Part shown: piece by piece, positions 51,153 to 61,429 of the stretch
Layout of the letters: each line of letters opens with the position of its first letter
Position numbering within the stretch: the first letter of the stretch is position 1
From: Edolisoma coerulescens
Lineage: Eukaryota; Chordata; Aves; Passeriformes; Campephagidae
Direction: 5' to 3'
DNA length: 64,000 nucleotides
Assembly: GCA_013397115.1 (NCBI GenBank)
Contig: VWZW01002677.1
Span: 434,001-498,000 of the forward strand
The notes under the pieces: model-generated
What the model saw: the letters and a program-made list of their open reading frames with translations, nothing else
The model's database searches: none
What the model was told of the DNA's origin: nothing
Program-made: the position numbers and the translations under genes

Positions 51153-52929
51153 ATAAGATTTAGAGCCTCTCTGATATTTCTTTGGGCCTTGATGGTCAAG
51201 CAGTGTTTTATTAAAGGAGGAAGACTCATGCAATAAAATTAAATTATTAAAGATTCTCTCCCAGCTCTTGGTACCTGGCACGGCCGTGGACTCTTTTGGT
51301 CTTGTAATTTATGGCAGAAATCTGCCATCTTGTCTCTTGTAAGTGCTTGCTAAAAATGTTTATAAGTATGTTGGGAATTACTTTCAACAGAGTATGGACA
51401 AAGCAACTACTCATCCAGTGTAAGTAACCATTCACATTGCGGGTTCTTGTGGTGCAAGACAGATTGAAGTGCTGACGCAGAACAAGTGCTAATAACTAAT
51501 ACCTGAGCAGATGGGGAAACAGGGCATTGAGATCTGCAGAGGTCAGAGGTTGAGAAATTCAGTGACATTTGGCCCCCTAAAAACTCTGAGGCTTTTGTGG
51601 GGTGAGAAACAACTGTGGAAGTAATACTCTCTTGCAATATGCAAGTTTAGTACATGCTACATTTGGTGAAAATGTGTATGATCTTGCATTTAATGCCACA
51701 GGAAAGACTTTTAAAAGATTAAAGCACATTTGACATGGACCAACATCTTCCGTTTGGCCTGCTGTCACTCTGCTTAAAACACCTGCTCTGACAGAAACTG
51801 TGAAGATTTTTGTCCCTGATGTGCTGCTGGGAGAGGATGACTTAGGAGGGTAAGATAAAATGGTAGCGTGTGCCCTAAAATCTTGATCCCCTGAAGTTAA
51901 GAGCAAAACTCTTCCAGCTGGAGTGGCTCAAGCCTTTATCTTTGGTCCATCAGCTCAATGGCTGCCCATGATGAACGTTTATTCTTCATCGCCCACTTTT
52001 GAAAAATGGAATGAAAGGTCAGTGTGGATCGTGCAGCATCTTTCAGAAGTGCAAGGAAAGCAGCTGAGGCAACCTTGCTGCTACAGCCCGATGCGGCCAG
52101 CATGGGAGAGGAGGCACTGCGGATGCGGGTTAGGACCGAGCCCTGGAGCTCCAGGCTGCCCAGCGCAAGAACCAGTCTGTCAGACAAACTGTGCCCTGGG
52201 GGCTGAGCGTGCTGAGTTTGTGCCGAGCAGTTCTCAGAGGACCCAAAATCCCTAGAAAGCGTTTTAAGGTGCCGCTGAAGCCTTTGTCAGTGATAACCTC
52301 AAGCTCGTGACTTGTCAGGGAAATAGCGCCACCGCAGAAGCTGCTCATCCTGAGGGGAGGGCTGCAGATTTGTCCCGAACTCGGGGATTCTGACACATTG
52401 TTATGCACTCCTCCCAGCCCTGCCCGGCTATGCTCCCTCTGCCTCCCTCCCGAGGATGGCTCTGATCTGCCCACAGTCATGTCAACGGTCAACAGAAATG
52501 ATTCCTAATGAGAAGAGATTCCAGAGCTGCTTAGCAGGAAATTACTACGTGTGATGTTGCTAAGCAATCTCAGGGTGGCTTGACTGCCTGGAATAACGCT
52601 TCTCTGTTGGAAAACCCGGAAAAAGTTGAGGGGCGGTCGGTGGCTGCTGCTTTCTGCTCAGAGCAGAGGAGTCGGGAATAGAGCAAACAGCAGTCCTTGT
52701 CCCGTCGGGGTTAGTGTGACGGTTATTGAAAGTGAGAACGAGCTCTCCCTCGAGAGCAGCGGCAGCTGCCGGATGGAGGGGAGGAGGCGGGAGCAGCAGG
52801 CGATGCACAGGTTTGGAGTGAGTCCTGCAGACTGGAGGGAAATGTACGGAGACGGAGAACCGCTCCCCAGTGACACGGGCTTTGTGGCAAAGTGGCCGTG
52901 AACGTCTTTCCATGGTGAATTTAAATGGT
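51153..52929. other. Intergenic, GC rising, no gene recognised
   Basis: Composition becomes GC- and CpG-richer from about 52,030 to 52,900. Open frames on both strands (for example minus 52,130-52,492 and minus 52,560-52,913) lack recognisable motifs. It may be a weak CpG island or an upstream part of the retroviral insertion that follows. Confidence 0.5.
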
Positions 52930-53505
52930 TGTCGGAAATGATACCAAGTTTATGTAACTTTAGTCAGGGGTTTTGTTCGCCTTTGCCGAGGGGGAAAGGA
53001 ATTGAAGTTTCTTTTCAAAGGACCGTTTCGCCGCTCTCGAGGCCTGGCGAGCTTAACATCTCAACAAGACTGGGAATAGCACAGAAGACGCGCAAAAGAT
53101 AGCGACCGTTGACGAACGTCGACTCCAAACATCACCGCTGGCATGGTCGGAGACGCCTGCTCTGGGAAAAGAGAGATAAGAGAACGAAGAATGAGAACCA
53201 AATTAACATCGAAGGCAAAGGGATCAGTAAGCAGTAGGAAACCAAACACTAAGAACTGTGCAACTTGGGACCAATGAACATTGAGCCAATTAATTTCTCT
53301 GGGTTTTGACTGTATAAGTATGTGAAAAATCTAGTAAAGATCATGTGTGATGGAAGGATTTTCTCTGTACAACCCGGGCGATGTGTGGATGAAATGATTT
53401 CTGTTGCACATCCTGGCTAGAACAACATCCTGACCAGAGTAAAGTAATGCCTCAATTCTCTAACACTACTAAAAATGTTGTTGGAGAGTTTTTGTTTTTC
53501 CCACA
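52930..53505 (+). mobile_element. Probable endogenous retrovirus LTR (avian ERV type), degenerate
   Basis: A stretch of about 576 bases starts with TG and ends with CA. It contains paired CCAAT boxes (GGGACCAATGAAC and GAGCCAATTAAT, about 53,267-53,293), a TATA-like TGTATAAGTATG at 53,311-53,322, and dense CpGs in its first half (for example GACGCGC, CGACCGTTGACGAACGTCG). Directly after the end comes TTTCGGTGACATCGTGAG, which resembles a retroviral primer-binding/leader region (GGTGAC type). This spacing is typical of avian ERV LTRs. No gag, pol or env frame follows, so it is a single LTR with at most a little leader. No target-site duplication was found. Exact ends and family are uncertain. 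Confidence 0.6.
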
Positions 53506-54440
53506 GTTTCGGTGACATCGTGAGTGGGAGCTGTCAGCCCTGCCGTTCGGAAACCCTCTCTCTGCACCGAGTGGAACCAGAGGCTGGTCTTTGCTGGTCT
53601 CTTTAAGAAGCTGAACTGGGTTTTAGTACGGAGCAAAGCTCTCGAGATAACAGCTCTTAAGCTACAACAGGTGGCAGTCGGCAAGGCTCTGAGCCCTGTA
53701 CTCCAGGTGTTTTCCCTCTGTTTTCTCTGGTGCTGGAGTAGTAACTTCAGCCCAGCTCACAGGGACACAGAGTAGCGCAAACTCACCCACAGGAAGTGAG
53801 GTTTCCCTGCCGATTCTCTTTAACCAATTTCTTTCGGACAGAGCTTTCTTCTTCTCTTATCCACTGGTTTTCTCCTGTCCTGTCTGATATTAAATATCTC
53901 CAGAAGCAGCTACGGTTCACTGCTGGATTAATCTATTTGTGCAGAAGATGTCATATCAATGTCCATTACAATTTTGCCTGAGCAGCACCTAGAAGCAATT
54001 CTTCATCTCTGTCCATTCTTCATTATCTCCACTTTTTATTTTTCTTAAAACAGAAAGTGCAAATTTATTTTAAAAAACACAAACTTTAAAAATCATTTGC
54101 AAAGCTGTTGAGTGTATTAATATGCCAACAGGAACTGGGGAAGGCAAATGCTGAGTAGGAAGTACATGTTCATCCTGAACTGGCAGGAGCTAGAGCTGTC
54201 AGGGTGTCCCCTGCCATCTGGCCTGTCGGAGCGTGTGGCAGATTCACAGCTCTCGAGGGAGGACACGCTGCAGAGGCCATAGGATCCCATTATGATGTTT
54301 ACGGGGACAAGCCAGACATTTGTCTCGCCGAGACGAGGTGGCAGTCGGGGATGCTCCAACCACGCGGTCTTTTCCGTAGCCCCTTAAAAACTCGGAGATG
54401 AAGCTAGTACTTACAGAAATGTTGATGTTTAGAAAAAAAT
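53506..54440. other. Intergenic between LTR and CpG island
   Basis: The first 20 or so bases may be retroviral leader. The rest is mixed-composition sequence with an AT-rich part at about 54,030-54,110. No gene recognised. Confidence 0.5.
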
Positions 54441-54684
54441 CGTGTCGGAACCCCGAGGGATTTCAGCCAGACACAGATACCAAAACGGGAGGGGACTGAG
54501 CCCGCTCCTGCCCGCGCGGTGCAGGGGAGCGGGCCGAGACCAGTGCCGGTGCTCGGCGCTGAGCCGTGGCCAGACCACGCTTGCGAACCCCCCCACGCCT
54601 GCGGAGCCCTGACACCGCCTCCCTCATTAGCATCCCTCCCTCCTCCTCCTCCTCCTCCTCCGCCGGCCGGCCGCAGAGGGGTGC

Positions 54685-54816
54685 ATGGCAGCGGCGCTGG
54701 AGCCGCGGCGGCACTCGGCAGCAGCAGCAGCTCCCAGAGCCCAGCCGCGCTCTGCTCCGCGTCAGCGCCCGCAGCAACTTTGCGGCTCCGCAGGCTGCGG
54801 AAGCGGGGCGATGTGA
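54685..54816 (+). other. Short open frame in the CpG island (possible upstream ORF)
   Basis: ATG at 54,685 opens a 43-residue frame, rich in Ala, Arg, Gln and Pro, closing with TGA at 54,814-54,816. The start context is weak (T at -3, G at +4). If the island is a 5' UTR this would be an upstream ORF; otherwise it is just stop-poor GC-rich sequence. It is not recognised as any protein. Confidence 0.25.
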
Positions 54817-54924
54817 CGGTGCACCCGGCGGCGGAGCCTCCCCGGCAACGCGGAGCGGAGTCCCCCCCGCCTCCCTCTCCAGCGGGGCGGAGCGGAGCCC
54901 CCCCTCCTCCATCCTCGGCGGAGC

Positions 54925-55070
54925 NNNNNNNNNNNNNNNNNNNNNNNNNNNNNNNNNNNNNNNNNNNNNNNNNNNNNNNNNNNNNNNNNNNNNNNNNNNN
55001 NNNNNNNNNNNNNNNNNNNNNNNNNNNNNNNNNNNNNNNNNNNNNNNNNNNNNNNNNNNNNNNNNNNNNN
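54925..55070. other. Assembly gap (146 N)
   Basis: A run of N within the CpG island. The true length is unknown. Frames reported across it are meaningless. It sits where a GC-rich first coding exon would be expected. Confidence 0.99.
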
Positions 55071-56229
55071 TTTTGCCGCCAGTGCCCTCCATCCTGCTCC
55101 CTCTGATCGGGCCCTTTAACGCCCGGTGCCCCCTCCAGCATTTATCTACGTGGTGCCGCTCGTTGCAGCTGGTGCCTCCCCGCGCAGACGGAAAGGTCTG
55201 TTTATCCCCCCCGCACCCAGTGCCTCCCACCCCACACCCGCTGCACCGAGCCCTTAGGAAGCCAGATTCTCTCTCCCCTGCACCCAGTGCACCCCACCGT
55301 ACCCAGTGCATGGTGCCTCTCCTCCACCCCAGCCTGGTGACCCAACTTTCCCCCAGCCCAGCATGGTGGGGCGATGGCTCCACCAGCTTTCACACATGGG
55401 TGGTGATTTCTCAGGCGTTGGGAAAGGGCTGGCCTGCCTCGAGGGCTCTCTCCTTGCCTGCCATGGAGCCGCACAAACTCCGGCAGCATGCAGGGTAAAA
55501 CGGTAAAACGTTTGGAGTCAGAGCGACCCCCGAGGACTGAGACATGCTCGGGAATGCGTTTAAGGGCTGCTCTGTGCCGGCAGCAGGCGGAGGACTGGCT
55601 TCATTGCGGGGGTCTGCACAGCGCGGGCATCCTTGTGGTCCTACTTCTCCCCTCACAGGTGCCTGCTTAGTCTGCAGGGATATAACAGGTTTTAGCAGGC
55701 ACGGACAGCTTAGGTCATGTCTCTGCCAGGTCACAGTGCCAGCGGGTCTACACAGCTTCACCCCTCTGAGCGGCAAGAAATTAAGGGTTTTCTCCTGGAG
55801 GAGGAAAAGTTTCTTGTGGCTTATACCAGTTGTAGCTCGGAGAAGCGCCACGACTGTATCAAACCTGGGTGTCAGAAAGCCAGCTGTGGCTGGGTGTGGG
55901 CGGGCAGTCCTGGGGCTGGACCCGCCGGTTTGGAGAAATTCCCTGAAATTCAGTGAATTTCAAAATGCTGCCAGTGTACTGCTGTGAAGGCGGGAGGGAG
56001 GAAGGGTTTGCAGCACGGCAGGGTTATCTAATGAGCAGGGCTTGCTCAGAGCAGTGCGCCAGGACGCTGCCTCCGCCGCCCGGGCTCCGGCTCCAAGCGT
56101 GTGCTTCGGCTCACAGGCTCCGGCTCAGACACCTGCCGGGGAGGACAAAGCTTATCGTTCCCCATCTGTTCCTAGGAGAATAGAAAATGTGGTGAATATA
56201 AAGTATACCTGCATCATTACGGTGCATTC

Positions 56230-56450
56230 ACTTTCCTCTGTAACCAAATGTTAAAGCTGGAATTAATATTTCATGCAAACAGCACATGAATTGATGTATG
56301 CTGCCCCAATCAATTTAACTCAAACTTTGTCTTTGACCTGGTTTTACCCTCGCTACTGTATATGCTGCACTCAGCTTTTACAGGGTAAATGTTAATACTC
56401 GAGGGGCTTATTAGTTACTGATGACAACTTTCAGGCATTAAGGTACCGTT
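56230..56450. promoter_or_regulatory. Candidate conserved non-coding element
   Basis: AT-rich unique sequence with a POU-type ATGCAAAC at 56,273-56,280, several AATTAAT/CAATTTAA words and no repeat signature, lying about 1.2 kb after the CpG gap. This resembles an intronic enhancer near a promoter. The judgement is textural only. Confidence 0.25.
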
Positions 56451-59400
56451 TTAGTCCTGGACTAGATTTGAGCGCTCTCTCCAAACCCTGCTGAAGAGCT
56501 GGGGCTGTCGGGCAAAGCAGAAGGTGCTGGGGATAATGGTAATAGAGCAGAAATGAACTGCAGGAGAAGGGGATTACATTAAACCAAGACTTATTTAGGC
56601 TGGGAATCCGACGTTTAGGATGTACAATGGGTGTCAGGGTGCCGTCTCCCTCCTGTGGGTGTGCTTGCTGGGGCAAAGGATCTTTCCAGCTTGAGACAGC
56701 ATTGGTGGGTTTCCAAAGGGGTTGAATGTAAATCAGGTTTATGCTTATGCCCTCTAATGAGCAGCAGAGAGCACAAGAAGCCAGATATTTTCAGAGGTTT
56801 TGTTAGAAAACTACCGCTCTCTGGGAAGTGAGAGCCTCAAGAATTATTTGACATCCACTTTACGAAGCAACTATGAAATTAAAGATCTGTGAGGCATTTC
56901 AATCAAATATTTGAAAACTAGGAAGCATGAAACCACAGCAATAGAAAACTCTGCTAACCTTCAAAAATTATATCCGGCAATTCTCTGCAGTAAACAGAGC
57001 ACAATGCCAACAGAGCTTTTATATCCCAAATGCTCGCCCCCTGCAACCTACAGGTTTTCGGTGCTGAGCTGGACTGTGCCTCTGAGCTCTGTCCTCTGCT
57101 CCGCTCCTGCTTGAAGTTTGTTTTAAATGAAACGGTGGTGCTGGGCCAAATTAAAGTTCAGCAAAATGAAAGAGGGCTATAATTCAAAGGCAGTTCTTGT
57201 TAGCGTGCTGCCCAAAGCAATATAACATAGAATGATTCTCCAGATTTCATTACTAGTGGAATATCCTGCCCAGTTTATAAATCTAACTTGATTATTAATG
57301 TTTTTATTGTTCACCATTAGCTGCCCTGACAAAGAGAACATAAAATAGCAGATGGAACAGAGCTTGACTTGAGTGATTCCACTGAATTTTAGTACGCTGC
57401 TTTTGAGATTTATGACTTTGCATATTGCACTGCTGTCTTTACAGTAAAACCCCAATCCCTCCTCACCGCCGCGTTCACAAATTGCATCTTGACTTCACAA
57501 ATTGCTGTTGACTTCAGATGTCTCAGGGGTGCAGGCAGCGAAATCTTCCTATACGTTAGCACTAACTGGGTAATGAGAGCTCTCACTTCACTGGGCTTTG
57601 AACCAGGTCTGGGGAGGGTCTACCTTCAAGTTGTGCTTTTCAGAGTAGCTGGTGTGTGGAGTCTGAACACCGAAGGTGTTGACCTGGAGACTGGCTGGTT
57701 TCTAAGGGAGCCTGCTGCTCCTGCAGGCAGCTCCTGCCCGCTGGGCTGCATTGCTGCTGTTGTGGGGACATGGCTATGCAGGGGCTGCATCCAAGCCATC
57801 CCCCTGTGGCTTGGGGATGGACTGATGCCTGAGGCTGGGCAAGCTTGGCCCCTAGGGAGCTCCTTTGCCTGGCACTGAGGTTGCCAGACAGGAGTTGACA
57901 GTGGGGTGGTGGTGGTGGCATCACTGAGATCATCCTGTGTGGACATGGGCTCTGGCATCAGCGGCTGAGGGATGCAGGAGTGCCAGGAAAGTTTTAGTTT
58001 GGTTACAAGAGTATGGCTGAAAAAAAAAAAGACCGTGAGCGGCTTTTTCTTGACTTTGTGGCCAGCGGTGAGAGGGAAGGTCTATGTATGTCCCCAAGGC
58101 GTTTCTCCAGCTGGGGATTGCTGGGCATTCCTGGGGGCTTGCGTATGATGCTGCCTCTCTCAGCCTCCTGCTCACAAAGCCCTGTCTGTGTTGTTCCCAG
58201 AGAAGTTGCTCCCAGGCTTTGGAGGCATTCATCGATGGAGACCGAGGACCGCGTCCCCCTCTGCCGTCATCCCAAGTGGCTCTTTGTTTAGGGCAGGGCC
58301 CTCGCCTTTGTGGCAGCTTCTCATTTGAATGACAAGGATGCATTTGTGGGCAGATCGAGGCGGCACAGAGCCCTTCGAGGCTGTGTCCNGTGGTGGGCCA
58401 GGGGAGAGACAGAGGTTCCTCTGTGTCCCCACATCAGGGAGCGGAGGGACAGGAGGAGAAGCAGTTTCCTATGAGTGTGTGCCCTGCATCTCCCAAGTGC
58501 CAAATTTCAGAGTAGAGGCCAGCCCACGACTCACCCTTGCTGTTTTCTGGGGTGTTTTCCCAGCCCTGAGCAGGGTAGGACCATCCTGCTGCTGTTGCTG
58601 CCAGGTGCCCACACACCACATCCTGGTCCAGCTGCCCTCCTGCTCCCACCTGCCCAGAGTCAGACGAGAACTCCCCTAAACTTCTGCATTTAAGTATCCA
58701 GTGGGGCATGTCCCTGAGACACAGCTTAGCTCCTGGTTCAAGGCTTGGGGTAATCAGCCTCTTAAAGTAAAATCCTTGTACGAATGTAGGCTGCTCCCTG
58801 TATCAGGAGAAAGTACCATACTTCTTCTGTTTCTGCTAATGGGGAAATTAAAAATTGATAATTCCAGCTGGAGCTTCATTCAGACTTCACAAATGGTGAG
58901 TCTTTAAAGGACAGAATGCTTAATAGATTGCCTAAACAGCCTTGGAGAGAGGAGCTTTGCTTGGCCCCTCTGCCATTAAAGCACTTTATGCCTTCCCATA
59001 TGGAGCAGTGCCCATCCCAGGTCCATGAATTTCCTTCAAGAAAGCTAAGCTACCATATTAAAAAAATAATAAAATAAAGTTGGTTACATTTTAAAGTACC
59101 TCTTGAAGCCAAAGTACAATGCAAACTAAATTGACAAAAGGCTGTCTGGAAGCTTTCAAACAGCCAGGCTGCTGTGAAAGCATTTAATCTGGTATTAAAG
59201 CCCTGGTTGGTGTGAACCGCTCCTTCCCTTTCAGATTTGAGACCTCCATGTACAGTAATGCAATTTCCTCCTGGGCTTGGCTGCTATTGTGGCCCCCACC
59301 GTGGGAATTACCCAGGGTAGTCAGGCCAAATTACCCGCTTTAATGAAACTCTGCCTTCAGGAAGTGTATAGAGCCGGTGGGTGAAATCCTGCTGCCACCA

Positions 59401-61336
59401 GGGACTTCACAGTTGGTGCTGGGGATGGAGCAGTGAGCTCCCACACTGACCTCACTCTTCATCCTTGGTGCTGTGTTGAGGGTGGAAGTTCCTGGCAACA
59501 GGCCCCCCTTCCCCGGGGGCAGCATGCAGTGGGGCTGTACCTCCATCCCCTCCTTTTGCCCCTAAAATCTCCTGGGCGAAGGGAGATTGCTGCCTGCGTG
59601 ACTCAGCCTGGCTATTTTGTTATTCTTCCTCATTAAATTAAACGCGCAAAGAGCCAACGCCGAACGCAAGGCGTTCCCATCCCTGCCTGGCGTCGGACGG
59701 GGCTCTCCCGGTTTGGTATTGGGTGCAACTCATCGGTGGGACCGTGTGTGTCGGCTCTGTGGAGGACAAGGGGTGACAGGGGTGTGACATGGGTGATGTC
59801 GTCATGAAACTGGAGGGCTCGGCTGTCTGTGACACCCTGTTTGTCCTGGCAGGTTCATTAGTGCCAGGGGCTGCTCACTGTGACTCATCATCAGGGCCAT
59901 GCACTAATTTCTCATTATTTACTCATTGGCAAAAGCGCTGCAGGAATGGGGCTCTGTGGCTCCGGGAAAGGTCGTGCTGTGGCGGAGGCAACCTTTATTT
60001 CTGGATGCCGTGGGAGCAGCTGTGTACCCTGTGTGGGTCTTGTGTCCTGGCTGGCCCTGTGGAGGTGACAACACGAAAGGGAAAAGCCATCACATCTCGG
60101 CTGATGATGAACACGGGGCCACCACATTGTCACTTTTTGAAGTGTCTTGCTCAGACTAGAGCACCACTTGAAAGTGTAGGATTTGCTTTCAAAATAACCT
60201 GAGATCTGACAGCAACAGTTCTCAAAATTCCTTCTTTAATCAAAATCACTTTAAATGGGTAGATTTGGGAGTTTCGGAATATCTTGCTGCTGCACACGTG
60301 CCAGCTGCATCTTCTTTGTCCCAGATTTTTATGTGGATTGTCTCTGTTTTCTGGGTCAGAGAATTAAGAGATTTGATGTTATATTAAAAAAACCCACACC
60401 AAACCACATATGCAAAGTTAAATCCAGTGCAAAACAAAGCAGACATGCGGGGGCGAGGGGAAAGAGCTGCTGAAGGACCAGAGAGTTTTAGATCAGAATG
60501 AGAAACTGCCTTTGACACCGGCTTTGTTCCGAGGGAAGACCTGACATGGAGTAAATGCCGACATTCACCGAGGAGCGTGGCCTTCAGATGGGATTCCGGC
60601 TTTTTGATTAACCATGACGATTTAATAGAAAAGAACCCAATTAAATCTGAGAAACTTGCTGCATCAGAATACACCGTGCGCACAGAAAATTGTTCTTCCA
60701 AGAAATCTGAAGATGACCTACAGTTCCTGGTGACAACAGTCCAAATACAGTGACTTGGGAAGTGGCAGTATATTCAGGATTTTTTTTCATATTGTTTTTA
60801 CAAGAGGGAGTTTCTGCCTGTTTCTGATGGTCAGTGGTCAGGCAGAGTTCTTCACACCGGCTCATACATTATTTCATCCTGACAATATTGATCTTTCGAG
60901 TGAACAAAAGCAATTTTACCTGTGTCACAGGGCCCTCACTCAAAGGTGACGTACATGTTTAGATTATATTGTCTCGTCATTTAACAAACCCCAACTGGCA
61001 TCTCTGTGGTTCAGCTCCCAGCTGCCGAAGATCATCCAACAGCGCCGGCGCTGCTGTTACATCCTGGGTCTGCTCTGAAATCCAAGTGCGTTCTACACAG
61101 CCCGCTACACCCATCCTTCTTTAAGGATACGGGACAAAAGTCCTCCTCATCCAAAACAGAAATGGGAGATAAGACATCCGGACTGCTTTACCCACAGGTT
61201 TGTCTTCCTTTGTGGAGGTTGCCTGTCATGCACCGTGGCGGGGGCATTTAACCCCCATGCAGCTTCTCCAGGGCTCACATCCAAAACCATCTGGCTCTGG
61301 ATTTTTTCTCTTTCCACCAAATGCCTCTGGCTGGAG

Positions 61337-61429
61337 ATGGCAGACTACCAAGAGATCAAAAGGAAACTTCAGGGGCTGTTTGCAGACTTAGAGGATTTCA
61401 CTGTCCAAGGGCCAAAGAAGCAGATCTGA
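61337..61429 (+). other. 30-residue open frame with good start context
   Basis: The ATG at 61,337 has a favourable context (G at -3 and G at +4). It opens a charged 30-residue frame starting MADYQEIKRKLQGLFADLED and ending at TGA 61,427-61,429. It resembles a soluble amphipathic helix but matches nothing I know. The frame is also open upstream to 61,235. It is probably chance. Confidence 0.15.

Larger units (their letters stand above)
54440..55280 (+). promoter_or_regulatory. CpG island, probable promoter and first exon of the next gene (MMP17 by synteny)
   Basis: Very GC- and CpG-dense sequence on both sides of an assembly gap, with GC-box motifs (GGGGCGGAGCGG near 54,883), a TCC repeat (about 54,637-54,661), a CAG run near 54,718 and no TATA box. 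The texture is that of a vertebrate 5' UTR and TATA-less promoter. In the vertebrate maps I know, SFSWAP is followed in the same direction by MMP17, a GPI-anchored membrane-type matrix metalloproteinase, a few tens of kilobases on. The spacing here is about 39 kb. No signal peptide or catalytic-domain sequence is visible, so the assignment rests on position alone. The start codon may lie in the gap. Confidence 0.55.

Noticed and set aside
53506..53900. Retroviral internal region after the LTR
   Set aside because: Only a short GGTGAC-type leader resemblance; no gag, protease or polymerase frame follows, and no second LTR was seen.
54404..55498. 245-310 residue open frames across the CpG island
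   Set aside because: They run through the 146-N gap, are open on both strands, and reflect GC-rich composition; joining across N has no meaning.
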